Positions 37,320-46,940 of a DNA stretch of 64,000 nucleotides are shown in pieces. The first letter of the stretch is position 1. Every line of letters begins with the position of its first letter. A program made the position numbers and the translations under genes. The notes under the pieces were generated by a model, which was not told the origin of the DNA, did not search any database, and saw only the letters and a program-made list of their open reading frames with translations. This DNA comes from Marinobacter denitrificans (GTDB lineage: Bacteria; Pseudomonadota; Gammaproteobacteria; Pseudomonadales; Oleiphilaceae), in the NCBI RefSeq assembly GCF_008795955.1, contig NZ_VMHN01000001.1:1116001-1180000 (forward strand), given 5' to 3'.

Positions 37320-38807
37320 ATGACACCCGAGCAATTTGCCGAGCTCGCCGAGGCCGGCTTTAATCGTATCCCTGTATACCGCGAAGTCCTCGCCGACCTG
37401 GACACGCCCCTTAGCACCTATTTCAAACTGGCCAGCGGCCCTTACTCCTACCTGTTCGAGTCCGTGCAGGGTGGCGAGAAGTGGGGCCGCTACTCCATCA
37501 TTGGTTTGCCCAGTCGCGAAATCCTCAAGGTCTTCGACCACGACATCACAATTACCCGCGACGGCAAGGTGGTGGAGGAGACGACGGCAGACGATCCACT
37601 CGCCTTCGTGGAAGACTACCAGGCCCGCTTCAACGCGCCGGACCTGGACGAACTGCCACGATTCAACGGCGGCCTGGTGGGTTATTTCGGCTACGACACC
37701 GTGCGCTACATCGAAAAACGGCTGCGGAACACCTGCCCTCCGGACAAGATCGGCACGCCCGATATCCTGCTGATGGTCTCCGACGAAGTGGTGGTGTTCG
37801 ACAACCTGCGGGGCAAGCTGCATCTGATCGTCCATGCCGACCCCAGCCTTGACGGCGCCTATGAGCATGCCCAGCAACGCATTGATGAACTGGAATCACG
37901 CCTGCACCGCCAGACTGCCAACGCACCCCGTACCCCAGAGCATCTGCGTGGCAAAACCGTGGACGAGAGCGACTTTATTTCCGGCTTCAATCAGGAAAAG
38001 TTCGAAGCGGCCGTGGGCAAGATCAAGGAATACGTGCTGGACGGTGATGTGATGCAGACCGTCATCTCCCAGCGCATGTCGATCCCGTTCGAGGCACCAC
38101 CACTGAACCTTTATCGCTCACTGCGGGTACTCAACCCGTCCCCCTACATGTATTTCCTGGACCTGGACGACTTCCACATCGTCGGTTCCTCGCCGGAAAT
38201 CCTGGCCCGGGTGGAAGACGAGGAAGTCACCGTGCGCCCCATCGCCGGTACCCGCAAACGCGGCGCCACCGATGCCGAAGACAAGGCCCTGGAAGCCGAG
38301 CTGCTGGCCGACCCCAAGGAAATTGCCGAACACCTGATGCTGATCGACCTGGGCCGCAACGACGCCGGCCGGGTATCGGAAACCGGCACCGTAAAACTGA
38401 CCGACAGGATGATCGTGGAGCGCTACTCCCACGTGATGCACATTGTCTCCAACGTCACCGGCCGACTGAAAGAGAACACCAGTTGCCTGGATGTCCTGCG
38501 TGCCACCCTGCCCGCCGGCACCTTGAGCGGCGCCCCCAAGATTCGCGCCATGGAAATCATCGACGAGCTGGAGCCGGTGAAGCGCGGCGTGTATGGCGGC
38601 GCCGTGGGTTACCTGTCCTTCAACGGCAACATGGATACCGCCATTGCCATCCGCACCGCCGTGATTAAGGACAAGACGCTGCACATCCAGGCTGGTGCCG
38701 GCGTGGTGGCCGATTCGGTACCCCGCCTCGAGTGGAAGGAAACCATGAACAAGGGCCGCGCGATCTTCCGCGCGGTGGCCATGACCTACAACGATTTCGA
38801 CCACTGA
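37320..38807 (+). CDS. trpE: Anthranilate synthase component I
   Basis: With TrpG, makes anthranilate from chorismate and glutamine. 495 aa. The Trp-binding segment [16 protein letters not shown] is at about 43-58. C-terminal chorismate-binding core: [44 protein letters not shown] and [12 protein letters not shown] Trp leader precedes it. trpG follows by 16 bp. Both Trp attenuation and feedback inhibition are expected. Confidence 0.97.
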   Translation: MTPEQFAELAEAGFNRIPVYREVLADLDTPLSTYFKLASGPYSYLFESVQGGEKWGRYSIIGLPSREILKVFDHDITITRDGKVVEETTADDPLAFVEDYQARFNAPDLDELPRFNGGLVGYFGYDTVRYIEKRLRNTCPPDKIGTPDILLMVSDEVVVFDNLRGKLHLIVHADPSLDGAYEHAQQRIDELESRLHRQTANAPRTPEHLRGKTVDESDFISGFNQEKFEAAVGKIKEYVLDGDVMQTVISQRMSIPFEAPPLNLYRSLRVLNPSPYMYFLDLDDFHIVGSSPEILARVEDEEVTVRPIAGTRKRGATDAEDKALEAELLADPKEIAEHLMLIDLGRNDAGRVSETGTVKLTDRMIVERYSHVMHIVSNVTGRLKENTSCLDVLRATLPAGTLSGAPKIRAMEIIDELEPVKRGVYGGAVGYLSFNGNMDTAIAIRTAVIKDKTLHIQAGAGVVADSVPRLEWKETMNKGRAIFRAVAMTYNDFDH

Positions 38808-38823
38808 GGCGGAGGATAAGATT

Positions 38824-39402
38824 ATGTTGCTGATGATCGATAACTACGATTCCTTCACCTACAACGTGGTGCAGTACCTCGCGGAGCTGGGTGCGGATGT
38901 TCAGGTGTATCGCAACGACGAAATCACGGTAGAGGAAATCGAAGCACTGAAGCCGGAGCGCCTGGTAATCTCCCCCGGGCCCTGCACGCCCAATGAGGCC
39001 GGCATTTCCATGGCTGCCATTCGCCACTTTGCCGGCAAGCTGCCGATCCTGGGCGTATGCCTGGGCCACCAGGCCATCGGCCAGGTGTACGGCGGCGATG
39101 TTATCCGCGCTGGCCGGGTCATGCATGGCAAGGTATCACCGGTGTATCACAAGGATCAGGGCGTGTTTCGCGGCCTGAACAATCCGCTGCAGGCGACCCG
39201 CTACCACAGCCTTGTGATCGACAAGGACACTTTGCCGGATTGCCTGGAGGTCACGGCGTGGACCCGCAATGAGGATGGCTCGGTGGAGGAAATCATGGGG
39301 GTCCGTCACAAGACGTTGCCCATTGAGGGCGTTCAGTTTCACCCTGAATCCATCATGACCGAGCAGGGCCATGAGTTGTTGCGGAACTTTCTTAGGAGCT
39401 AG
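38824..39402 (+). CDS. trpG: Anthranilate synthase component II (glutamine amidotransferase)
   Basis: Supplies ammonia to TrpE. Class I glutamine amidotransferase of 192 aa. Catalytic triad Cys79 ([10 protein letters not shown]), His173 and Glu175 (QFHPES). May also serve para-aminobenzoate synthesis, as TrpG/PabA proteins are interchangeable in many bacteria. A good GGAGGA site precedes the ATG. Palindromic elements C and D lie between it and trpD. Confidence 0.95.
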   Translation: MLLMIDNYDSFTYNVVQYLAELGADVQVYRNDEITVEEIEALKPERLVISPGPCTPNEAGISMAAIRHFAGKLPILGVCLGHQAIGQVYGGDVIRAGRVMHGKVSPVYHKDQGVFRGLNNPLQATRYHSLVIDKDTLPDCLEVTAWTRNEDGSVEEIMGVRHKTLPIEGVQFHPESIMTEQGHELLRNFLRS

Positions 39403-39439
39403 TTTTGGTTAGGTTGCCCGGGGGTCTGGTTCTGAGTCC

Positions 39440-39553
39440 GGGCAGTAATGGGGAGAGCTTATCCCAAACACGCCTCAAGACGTCCATGTGCGGCTCGGGC
39501 TCCGCCATCCATGGCTCCGCACGGTTTGGGATAAGCTCTCCCCATTACTGCCC
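39440..39553. repeat. Palindromic element C (covarying-arm family, inverted core)
   Basis: 30-nt arms at 39440-39469 and 39524-39553 are perfect complements. The 54-nt core, read on the minus strand, carries CGTGCGGAGCCATGGATGGC and a diverged box (ACATGGACGTCTTGAGG). It begins 37 bp after the trpG stop. Orientation is opposite to element D, 108 bp away. Confidence 0.9.
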
Positions 39554-39660
39554 TCTCAGCATGTTGTTCCAACCTGTTCTCCGCTCAAGTGTGGGACGGC
39601 AAAGAGAAAGTGAGGGGCATTAATTTCTGAATAAGCCCTCACCCAGGCTCTAAGGGAGAG
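39554..39660. other. Spacer between elements C and D
   Basis: No convincing gene. It contains the left half of a short inverted repeat, AGCCCTC (39634-39640) with GAGGGCT (39658-39664), whose right half runs into the arm of element D. The stretch from 39403 to 39880 between trpG and trpD therefore holds elements C and D and nothing else I can identify. Confidence 0.5.
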
Positions 39661-39761
39661 GGCTGGGGTGCCCCCTTCCAAAACCGTGCGGAGCCATGGA
39701 TGGCGGAGCCGAGCGTACAGGGACGTATTCACAGCGTGTTTTGGAAGGGGGCACCCCAGCC
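39661..39761. repeat. Palindromic element D (covarying-arm family)
   Basis: 24-nt arms at 39661-39684 and 39738-39761 are perfect complements. The 53-nt core has CGTGCGGAGCCATGGATGGC and the box GTACAGGGACGTATTCACAG. It lies between trpG and trpD, ending 119 bp before trpD. In core sequence it is closest to element C on the other strand. Confidence 0.92.
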
Positions 39762-39880
39762 ATCGACCAGGCTCCAAATCAAAGGGCTAACCCAACAACA
39801 GGCCCTACACCCAGCAGGAAATTGCTAAGCTAGACCCAAACACAGAAGACAAAAAGCAGATCAACCCAAGGGGCCCACGA

Positions 39881-40909
39881 ATGGACATGAAAGAAGCACT
39901 GAACCGCATTGCCTCCAACCTGGACCTGTCCACCGAGGAAATGAAAGACGTTATGCGCATTGTCATGAAAGGCGAAGCCACTGATGCGCAGATCGGGGCT
40001 TTTCTGATGGGCCTGCGCCTTAAGAGTGAAACCATCGACGAAATTACCGGTGCCACCGAGGTCATGCGGGAGCTGGCAACCAGAGTGACCGTCAACGCCG
40101 AGCCTCTGGTAGACATTGTTGGCACGGGGGGCGACGGTGCCAACCTGTTCAATGTGTCTACCGCCGCATCCTTTGTGGTGGCAGCGGCGGGCGGTTTTGT
40201 TGCGAAGCATGGCAACCGTGCGGTGTCTTCCAAGAGCGGCAGTGCCGATCTACTGGAAAATCTCGGCATCAACCTGCAGATGAAACCCGAAGAAGTCGCA
40301 CGCTGTGTGGAAGAGATCGGTGTCGGCTTCATGTTTGCCCCGGCCCACCACGGCGCCATGAAACACGCCATCGGGCCTCGCAAGGAGCTGGGGTGCCGGA
40401 CCATTTTCAATATCCTTGGCCCCATGACCAACCCGGCAAGCGTCAAACGCCAGCTGATCGGCGTGTTCACAAAAGAGCTGTGCCGCCCGATGGCAGAGGT
40501 ACTGCAGCGGCTGGGCGCCGAACATATCATGGTTGTACACTCGAAAGACGGCCTGGACGAGATCAGCCTCGCCAGTTCCACTCACGTGGCGGAGCTGAAA
40601 AACGGTGAAGTCACCGAATATGACATTACCCCGGAAGATCTGGGCATCAAAAGCCAGGCCCTTGTCGGACTGACCGTGGATACTGCCGAAGACTCCCTGA
40701 AACTGATCCGCGCCGCCTTTGGTCGTGGTCATGATGAAATGGCGGAGAAGGCACGAGATCTGATTGCACTGAATGCTGGCGCAGCCATTTATGTTGCCGG
40801 TCTGGCCAAATCACCAACAGCAGGCGTTGAGATGGCACTCGATGCCATGGGTTCTGGTCTCGCGGCCGGCAAGATGTCCGAACTAGCGGACTTTTCGCAG
40901 TGTTTCTAA
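39881..40909 (+). CDS. trpD: Anthranilate phosphoribosyltransferase
   Basis: Transfers phosphoribose from PRPP to anthranilate. 342 aa. PRPP-binding GTGGDG (81-86) with NVSTAASFV after it, and [18 protein letters not shown] second Met at codon 3 is a possible start. Unlike the tight trpGDC operons of relatives, it is separated from trpG by 478 bp holding two palindromes and from trpC by 162 bp holding a third. Confidence 0.96.
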   Translation: MDMKEALNRIASNLDLSTEEMKDVMRIVMKGEATDAQIGAFLMGLRLKSETIDEITGATEVMRELATRVTVNAEPLVDIVGTGGDGANLFNVSTAASFVVAAAGGFVAKHGNRAVSSKSGSADLLENLGINLQMKPEEVARCVEEIGVGFMFAPAHHGAMKHAIGPRKELGCRTIFNILGPMTNPASVKRQLIGVFTKELCRPMAEVLQRLGAEHIMVVHSKDGLDEISLASSTHVAELKNGEVTEYDITPEDLGIKSQALVGLTVDTAEDSLKLIRAAFGRGHDEMAEKARDLIALNAGAAIYVAGLAKSPTAGVEMALDAMGSGLAAGKMSELADFSQCF

Positions 40910-40937
40910 TACCGGACTGCTAACATTGGAGCCGGAC

Positions 40938-41047
40938 GAACCGGCGGGGAGCCCCTTCCAAAACACACCCACGAGTACGTCCATGTAGGGCTTGACGTCA
41001 GCCATCCCAGGCTGACGACAGTTTTGGAAGGGTCTCCCCACCGGCTC
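40938..41047. repeat. Palindromic element E (covarying-arm family, inverted core)
   Basis: 27-nt arms at 40938-40964 and 41021-41047 pair at 24 of 27 positions, the least perfect of the five. The 56-nt core contains an inner hairpin (GTCAGCC, loop ATCCCA, GGCTGAC at 40997-41016) and, on the minus strand, the box CTACATGGACGTACTCGTGG. It starts 28 bp after trpD and ends 24 bp before the trpC ATG, so it would form a large stem in the trp mRNA close to the trpC start. Confidence 0.88.
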
Positions 41048-41071
41048 TCGCATACTTTTTACGGGCCTGAT

Positions 41072-41884
41072 ATGACTGACAGACATTTGGACAAGACTCC
41101 TACCATTCTGCGGAAAATCGTCGATCGAAAATGGGAGGAAATTGATGGGCGCAAGCGCAAGGTTTCCATTGCAGACCTGAAAGCCATGTCGGGTGACCAA
41201 CCGCCTGCGCGTGGCTTCGCTGATGCCCTGGGTGCACGAATTAAGGCACGGACTCCCGCTGTGATTGCCGAGATCAAAAAAGCCTCCCCCAGCAAGGGCA
41301 TCCTCCGCGATCCGTTTGTGCCCGAAGCCATTGCCGAAAGCTACGAAAAAGGTGGAGCTGCCTGCCTGTCAGTACTCACCGACAAAGACTTCTTCCAGGG
41401 CCATGAGGACTTCCTCAAAGCCGCCCGCGCTGCCTGCAACCTGCCGGTAATCCGCAAGGACTTCATGGTAGCGCCGTATCAGGTCTACGAGAGCCGGGCT
41501 ATTGGCGCGGATTGCATACTGCTGATCGCCGCCTGCCTGACCAGAGACCAGCTGCAGGAACTGGAAGGCATCGCCCACGAAATCGGGCTGGATGTGCTCG
41601 TTGAGGTGCACGATGGCGAGGAGATGGACGATGCCCTGACTCTGTCAACGCCATTGGTGGGCATCAACAACCGCAATCTGCACACTTTTGACGTGTCGCT
41701 CGACACCACGTTTGACCTGCACGAGCGCATTTCCACAGATCGCCTGACCATCACTGAAAGTGGCATCATGACCCGCGACGATGTCACCGCCATGACCGAT
41801 CGCGGTATTTACGGTTTTCTGGTGGGCGAATCTTTCATGCGCGCGCCGGACCCCGGCGATAAACTGCGGGACCTGTTTTACTGA
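41072..41884 (+). CDS. trpC: Indole-3-glycerol-phosphate synthase
   Basis: Converts carboxyphenylaminodeoxyribulose phosphate to indoleglycerol phosphate. TIM barrel of 270 aa: [47 protein letters not shown] and [10 protein letters not shown]. The ATG at 41072 is chosen; an upstream in-frame start would lie inside element E. The MATE gene follows 13 bp later. Confidence 0.96.
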   Translation: MTDRHLDKTPTILRKIVDRKWEEIDGRKRKVSIADLKAMSGDQPPARGFADALGARIKARTPAVIAEIKKASPSKGILRDPFVPEAIAESYEKGGAACLSVLTDKDFFQGHEDFLKAARAACNLPVIRKDFMVAPYQVYESRAIGADCILLIAACLTRDQLQELEGIAHEIGLDVLVEVHDGEEMDDALTLSTPLVGINNRNLHTFDVSLDTTFDLHERISTDRLTITESGIMTRDDVTAMTDRGIYGFLVGESFMRAPDPGDKLRDLFY

Positions 41885-41897
41885 GTAGCACGCTCTC

Positions 41898-43250
41898 ATG
41901 GACGAAGATACCAACACAGACCCGATCCTCACCGGCCCACGCTGGCCGGTGTTCTTCCGTTACGCGCTGCCCTCGGTGGCGGGTTTACTTGCGCTGACCA
42001 CCGCCAATATTGTTGATGGCATCTTCATTGGGCAGTTCGCAGGCGCCGACGCCCTTGCCGCCCTTAATCTACTGATTCCCTACTTTACCCTGCTGTTCGG
42101 CCTGGCATTAATGCTGGCTATCGGTGGCACCGTTCGTGCCGGACGCTACCTCGGAGAGGGCAACACCGGCGCTGCCTCCGCCATTTTCAGCAAATGCCTT
42201 GTTACCACCCTGGCTATCAGCCTGGTCGCGACGCTGTTATGCCTCGTCTTCCATGAGACGGTTTACCGGGCACTGGGCGCCTCACCGGAACTGTTCCCCC
42301 TGATGTCGGAGTATTTCCTGGTGATCATCTGGGTAATGGTGATTCAGCTGGCTTCCATGGTTCTGTATTACTTCGTGCGCGTGGATGGCAAGCCGGCGCT
42401 TGCCACCACTGCCCTGATGACGGGGGCCTTTGCCAATATCGCCCTTGATGCCCTTCTGGTAGGCGTGCTGGATTACGGTCTTACCGGTGCCGCCTTCGCT
42501 ACCGGCATCGCCCAGATCTTTCAGTTGCTGGTGCTGTTTCGCTACTGGCGCAGCCCCTCAAGGCGACTGCAGTTCCGTATTCGTCAGTCCAACTGGGGGG
42601 AAGTGCGACAGGCGGCCGCCAACGGTGTGTCGGAATGGATCAACGAGGTGTCCGTGGGCCTGGTGCTCTTGCTGATCAACTGGCTGATGATGGCCAGCCA
42701 CGGGGTCGCCGGCGTGGCCGCCTTCACTGTCATCAATTACCTGATTTTCCTGAGCCTCATGATGTTCTACGGTATCTCCGATGCCATGCATGTGCTCATC
42801 AGCCACAACCTGGGCGCCGGCAACGCCCGCCGGGTGCGGGATTTCATGATCTGTGGCAGTACGGTGATTATCGGGCTCAGCATTACCCTGCTGGGGACCC
42901 TGTGGCTGAGCGGGACGGAACTGATTGGCCTGTTTCTGGACGATTCCGCCGCAGCACAGCGCGCGCTGGCCATCGAATTCCTGTCGGTGCTCTGGCCGCT
43001 GTTTCTGATCAATGGTCTCAATGTTTTGCTGTCCGTCTACCTCACGGCTATGCACCAACCCCTCCCCTCCGCAGCCGTTGCGCTCTCCCGCAGCCTGGTC
43101 CTGCCTGCAGCGCTGCTGGTTCTGCTGGCCCGGTTTGCCCCTGACCTGCCGATGCTACTGGCCCTGCCCATTGCGGAATGGCTGACGTTTGCGCTGGCGA
43201 TCACACTTTTTCTCCGTTACCGACCACACCGCCTGATTCCCGCCAGCTAA
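41898..43250 (+). CDS. MATE-family efflux transporter
   Basis: Multidrug and toxic compound extrusion transporter of 450 aa with about 12 helices. The N-terminal SVAGLLALTTANIVDGIFIGQFAG segment (seen in parts) and AALNLLIPY are typical. It lies 13 bp after trpC and 101 bp before asbA. It could be expressed with trp genes or be linked to the siderophore cluster. A role as a petrobactin or precursor exporter is possible but rests on position alone. Confidence 0.87.
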   Translation: MDEDTNTDPILTGPRWPVFFRYALPSVAGLLALTTANIVDGIFIGQFAGADALAALNLLIPYFTLLFGLALMLAIGGTVRAGRYLGEGNTGAASAIFSKCLVTTLAISLVATLLCLVFHETVYRALGASPELFPLMSEYFLVIIWVMVIQLASMVLYYFVRVDGKPALATTALMTGAFANIALDALLVGVLDYGLTGAAFATGIAQIFQLLVLFRYWRSPSRRLQFRIRQSNWGEVRQAAANGVSEWINEVSVGLVLLLINWLMMASHGVAGVAAFTVINYLIFLSLMMFYGISDAMHVLISHNLGAGNARRVRDFMICGSTVIIGLSITLLGTLWLSGTELIGLFLDDSAAAQRALAIEFLSVLWPLFLINGLNVLLSVYLTAMHQPLPSAAVALSRSLVLPAALLVLLARFAPDLPMLLALPIAEWLTFALAITLFLRYRPHRLIPAS

Positions 43251-43294
43251 GCTGCCAGACGACTCCCGCCAAATGTAAAATTTGTAAATTTCGT

Positions 43295-43313
43295 GTTAAT
43301 GCGCCTCATTCTC
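43295..43313 (-). promoter_or_regulatory. Candidate Fur box upstream of asbA
   Basis: On the minus strand, GAGAATGAGGCGCATTAAC matches the 19-bp Fur consensus GATAATGATAATCATTATC at 13 of 19 positions by my count. It lies 39 bp before the asbA ATG in a 101-bp gap. Fur repression of siderophore biosynthesis is the rule. Confidence 0.5.
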
Positions 43314-43351
43314 ATCTAGCTTGTCTGTAAATAACCAGACAGGAAGAACCT

Positions 43352-45160
43352 ATGGGACCGTCAGCACGCGCCATAGCTGAGCAGGCAACTTTTCATGCCT
43401 TCCTCTACTGCTACCTCCGCGAAGTGGACCCCGGGCAGTGGATAGCCCTCGATAACTGGAGTACCGACCCATCCGGCGGTTACCAGGGCCCCGAGGTGTG
43501 CATGCTCCGTCTCGACCTGCAGCGGGCCCGCCTTGCCGTTGATATACCTTACCGCTCACAGGCCGGGCGCCATCGTTTCGGAAAGGTACGGGTCTGGCAT
43601 GCCGGCCGGCACAGCTGGTCAGACATTGAGCCCATACAGGCAGTCTATATGTTGATCAGGGAACTCTACGGCCTGACCGGTGGCATGGTGCCGGAGCTGC
43701 GTAAATCCAGGGAGCTTGAACTGCTCTGCCGGTTGACCGAGAGCTATCAGGTGACGGCGAATTACATAGCCGCCCGTCGCGGCGACGCCCGGCTGGGTTC
43801 CGACCTGTTCATCGATACCGAGCAGTCACTGCTTTTCGGACACAGCGGCCACCCCACCCCGAAGAGCCGACAGGGCTTTCCTCAGTGGCAACACAGTGCT
43901 TACGCTCCAGAGTTGGCCGGCAGCTTCCGGTTGGAGTATTTCTCGGTACACCGCTCGCTGGTTGAGCAGGGATCCGGTGCCGCCCTCAGTGCCGAGGACA
44001 TGGTCACCGCCGCGCTCTCACAATGCCGGGGCCCCGTTAATCCGGCGCCAGAACGGGTGCTCATACCGACTCACCCGTTACAGGCCCAGTGGCTTATGAC
44101 ACAGTCTTCGGTCAGGTCCGCGATTGCAGAGGGTCTGATTCAGCCACTTGGCGCCCTTGGCCCCGCTTTCACCGCCACCTCGTCGGTCCGCACGGTCTAC
44201 AGCGACCAGTGCGACTGGATGTTCAAGTTTTCGATACCGGTGAAGATTACCAACTCTCTTCGCACCAACAAGTACCGGGAACTGCGGGCCGGCATGGTTA
44301 TGGCCGGGCTGACGGAGAAAACCGGATTCAACGACAGCTATCCGCAGTTCTGCATTATCAATGACCCGGCGTGGCTGACCGTAAAGCTGCCGGGCAAGGA
44401 AGAAAGTGGCTTCGAAGTCATCATACGGGACAACCCTTTCTACCGAGGACGGGCCAGCGGCATATTCTCGATTGCGGCCATCACCCAGGACCCGGTCTGC
44501 GGACAGCCTTCCAGGCTACGCGCTGTCATTGAAGGGCTGGCCCTGAACGAGGGACGCAGCCTCGCTGCCGTCAGCCGTGACTGGTTCCGGCAGTACCTTG
44601 CCTGTGCCATTGAGCCCGCCCTCAGACTCTATGACGACCATGGCATTGCCCTTGAAGCCCATCAGCAGAACAGTCTTCTGGACCTGTCTGGCGGGTACCC
44701 GCGCCGGTACTTCTATCGCGACAATCAGGGCTATTATCTGTCCGAGAGCAAGCGGGGCTACCTGACGGATCTGGAACCCGGGGTCTCCTCCACACCGGAG
44801 CTCTTTTACCGGGATGCCATGATCCGTGACCGTTTCTGCTACTACCTGGTCGTCAACCAGTTGTTTTCCATGATTGCCCGTTTCGGACAAGACGAACTGG
44901 TTGCGGAGCAAACCCTGCTCGACCAGCTAAGGCACAGATTGGGCCTGTTATTGCCATCCATGAATGGGCCGGCTGTGCCGCTGATCCAGATGGTGCTGAG
45001 GGACAGACGCCTGCCCTACAAGGGCAACCTGCTGACCCGGGTTCATGATGTGGACGAACTCAACGCCGATTTGGAGATGGCGGTTTACACCAGTATCAGC
45101 AATCCCCTGACCGAGAGCCCGGCAAGACCGGAAAAGGTTCGGCACCATGCGGTTGCGTAA
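43352..45160 (+). CDS. asbA: Petrobactin synthetase AsbA (NIS synthetase)
   Basis: NRPS-independent siderophore synthetase that joins spermidine to citrate in petrobactin assembly. 602 aa. IucA/IucC-fold signatures: LIPTHPLQAQW (His241), FKFSIPVKITNSLRTNKYRE, ALEAHQQNSLLD (Glu435) and YFYRD. The gene heads six overlapping genes in the asbABCDEF order, which makes the assignment firm. The ATG has an AGGAAG ribosome site. A candidate Fur box precedes it. Cytoplasmic. Confidence 0.93.
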   Translation: MGPSARAIAEQATFHAFLYCYLREVDPGQWIALDNWSTDPSGGYQGPEVCMLRLDLQRARLAVDIPYRSQAGRHRFGKVRVWHAGRHSWSDIEPIQAVYMLIRELYGLTGGMVPELRKSRELELLCRLTESYQVTANYIAARRGDARLGSDLFIDTEQSLLFGHSGHPTPKSRQGFPQWQHSAYAPELAGSFRLEYFSVHRSLVEQGSGAALSAEDMVTAALSQCRGPVNPAPERVLIPTHPLQAQWLMTQSSVRSAIAEGLIQPLGALGPAFTATSSVRTVYSDQCDWMFKFSIPVKITNSLRTNKYRELRAGMVMAGLTEKTGFNDSYPQFCIINDPAWLTVKLPGKEESGFEVIIRDNPFYRGRASGIFSIAAITQDPVCGQPSRLRAVIEGLALNEGRSLAAVSRDWFRQYLACAIEPALRLYDDHGIALEAHQQNSLLDLSGGYPRRYFYRDNQGYYLSESKRGYLTDLEPGVSSTPELFYRDAMIRDRFCYYLVVNQLFSMIARFGQDELVAEQTLLDQLRHRLGLLLPSMNGPAVPLIQMVLRDRRLPYKGNLLTRVHDVDELNADLEMAVYTSISNPLTESPARPEKVRHHAVA

Positions 45161-46940
45161 GACTGTGCCACTGGCCAGTCCGCACCCTGAACAACCGGCG
45201 GACCGGGTCACCCGACAGCTGCTGGAAGCCCTCTTATTCGAGCGTCTGGTCCCCTGGCGGAGCGATAAAGCGCAATCGGGCAAGTGGCAAACCCTGTTCT
45301 TTCGCATCGGCAGACTCCACTGCCAGTGCCGGGGGAAAGTGCGGGGATTTGGCCGCATAAGGCTCGATACCAACACCCTGATTGCCGACGATGGCAAACG
45401 TCGCCAGACACCCACGTTCAGCCAGCTGACAGCCCAGCTCCCTGCAGCTCCGGATGTGCGAGCCGCATTGCTCAGTGAGCTGCAACAAACCGTTCGCTTC
45501 TGCTGCTGGAACCGCGACCATCTCCCCAGTAGACGCGAACGTCGCGGTATGGAATTTGAAACCCTGGATGCCGCCCTTGATGAGGGCCACCCGTACCATC
45601 CCTGCTATAAGGCACGTACCGGCTTCAGCCTGTCTGACCATCAATGCTACGGTCCGGAATGCGGGAACCGGTTCCGCCTGCACTGGCTGGCCGTTGAGCG
45701 AAATTGCACAGACCTGGCTATTCCGGTGGAGGAGCAGGCCTTCTGGTTTGAGGAACTGGGGCATGAACAGGCCTTCCTGTTGCGAGCCGCATTCAACCGG
45801 ACAGGTGCCGACTGGAGCCGGTTTACTGCCATACCTGTCCACCCCTGGCAGTGGCAACACCTGCGCAAATCCGAACTCGAACCCGCGCTGGCCAACCGAC
45901 AGGTCCGCGATCTGGGGCCGCTCGGCGACCGCTATCAGCCTGGCCAGTCACTGCGCTCGCTGTTCAATGTCTCCCGCCCCGGCAAGGCCACACTGAAACT
46001 GCCGCTGGCGGTGGGGAACACCTCGTCCATACGCACTCTCGAGCCCCACTCCGTGCCCTCTGCTCCGGCGATATCCCGATGGCTTGCGGATACGGTCACC
46101 AGCGACGGCCGGTTCGCCGGGAATTACCGGCTCGAGTTGATGGCTGAATACGCCAGCACGCTGTTTTCCGGGCACCAGAGCCTCGCCGGCCACCTGGGAT
46201 GCCTGTGGCGGGAGAGTATTAACGGGCACCTGCGCCATGGCGAGCAGGCGTTGCCGCTCAATGCGCTGACCGCTATTGAAGGCGACGGCAGCCCGCTGAT
46301 AGCGCCCTGGTTTGAGCGCTACGAACCCCAGTCCTGGCTGGCCAGGTTGCTGGAAGTGGTCATCCTGCCCGTCTGGCACCTGCTTGTGGCCCATGGCATC
46401 GGTGTGGAGGCACATGCCCAGAATACGGTACTGATTCATTGCGACGGCTGGCCAGTGGGCATCGCCCTGCGGGATTTCCATGACAGCGTCGAATACGTCG
46501 AAAGCTACCTGGCACCTTCCACTGGCCAGCCGGATTTCGGTCCCCGCAACACCATGTACCAGAATGCTGCCGACAATCGCTATTACCGCATGGCCACTCC
46601 AGAGGCCCTGCGGGAACTGGCGATGGATACCCTGTTTGTCTACAACCTCAGCGAGCTTGCCGGCTTCTGTGAAGATTACTTCGGCCTTTGCGAAGCGAAT
46701 TTCTGGAAGCAAGTTCGCACGGTGCTGGCCAACTACCGCCGCGACCATCCGGAACTGGAAGCTCGCGTGGACCAACTTGGCGCGACAGCGCCGTCCATCC
46801 TGACTGAATCACTGATGACCCGTAAATTGCGCGGGCCCGCAGCGCCGGAATGCCACCACCGCATCGCCAACCCGCTGGCCGGGACGTGCGGCAAGGCCGC
46901 TGCTGTCCCCCTGTCACCCACCCAGTCTGTTAGAGCATGA
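45147..46940 (+). CDS. asbB: Petrobactin synthetase AsbB (NIS synthetase)
   Basis: Second NIS synthetase, adding the other spermidine or dihydroxybenzoyl-spermidine arm to the citrate core. 597 aa. Motifs AIPVHPWQWQHL (His232), KLPLAVGNTSSIRTL, VEAHAQNTVL (Glu421) and ALRDFHDSVEY. It overlaps asbA by 14 bp and asbC by 4 bp, so translation is coupled. Confidence 0.93.
   Translation: MRLRKTVPLASPHPEQPADRVTRQLLEALLFERLVPWRSDKAQSGKWQTLFFRIGRLHCQCRGKVRGFGRIRLDTNTLIADDGKRRQTPTFSQLTAQLPAAPDVRAALLSELQQTVRFCCWNRDHLPSRRERRGMEFETLDAALDEGHPYHPCYKARTGFSLSDHQCYGPECGNRFRLHWLAVERNCTDLAIPVEEQAFWFEELGHEQAFLLRAAFNRTGADWSRFTAIPVHPWQWQHLRKSELEPALANRQVRDLGPLGDRYQPGQSLRSLFNVSRPGKATLKLPLAVGNTSSIRTLEPHSVPSAPAISRWLADTVTSDGRFAGNYRLELMAEYASTLFSGHQSLAGHLGCLWRESINGHLRHGEQALPLNALTAIEGDGSPLIAPWFERYEPQSWLARLLEVVILPVWHLLVAHGIGVEAHAQNTVLIHCDGWPVGIALRDFHDSVEYVESYLAPSTGQPDFGPRNTMYQNAADNRYYRMATPEALRELAMDTLFVYNLSELAGFCEDYFGLCEANFWKQVRTVLANYRRDHPELEARVDQLGATAPSILTESLMTRKLRGPAAPECHHRIANPLAGTCGKAAAVPLSPTQSVRA

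Noticed and set aside
39440..41047. Elements C-E as insertion sequence ends
   Set aside because: No transposase frame lies between them, and arm sequences differ between elements, unlike IS termini. MITE-like origin is not excluded.
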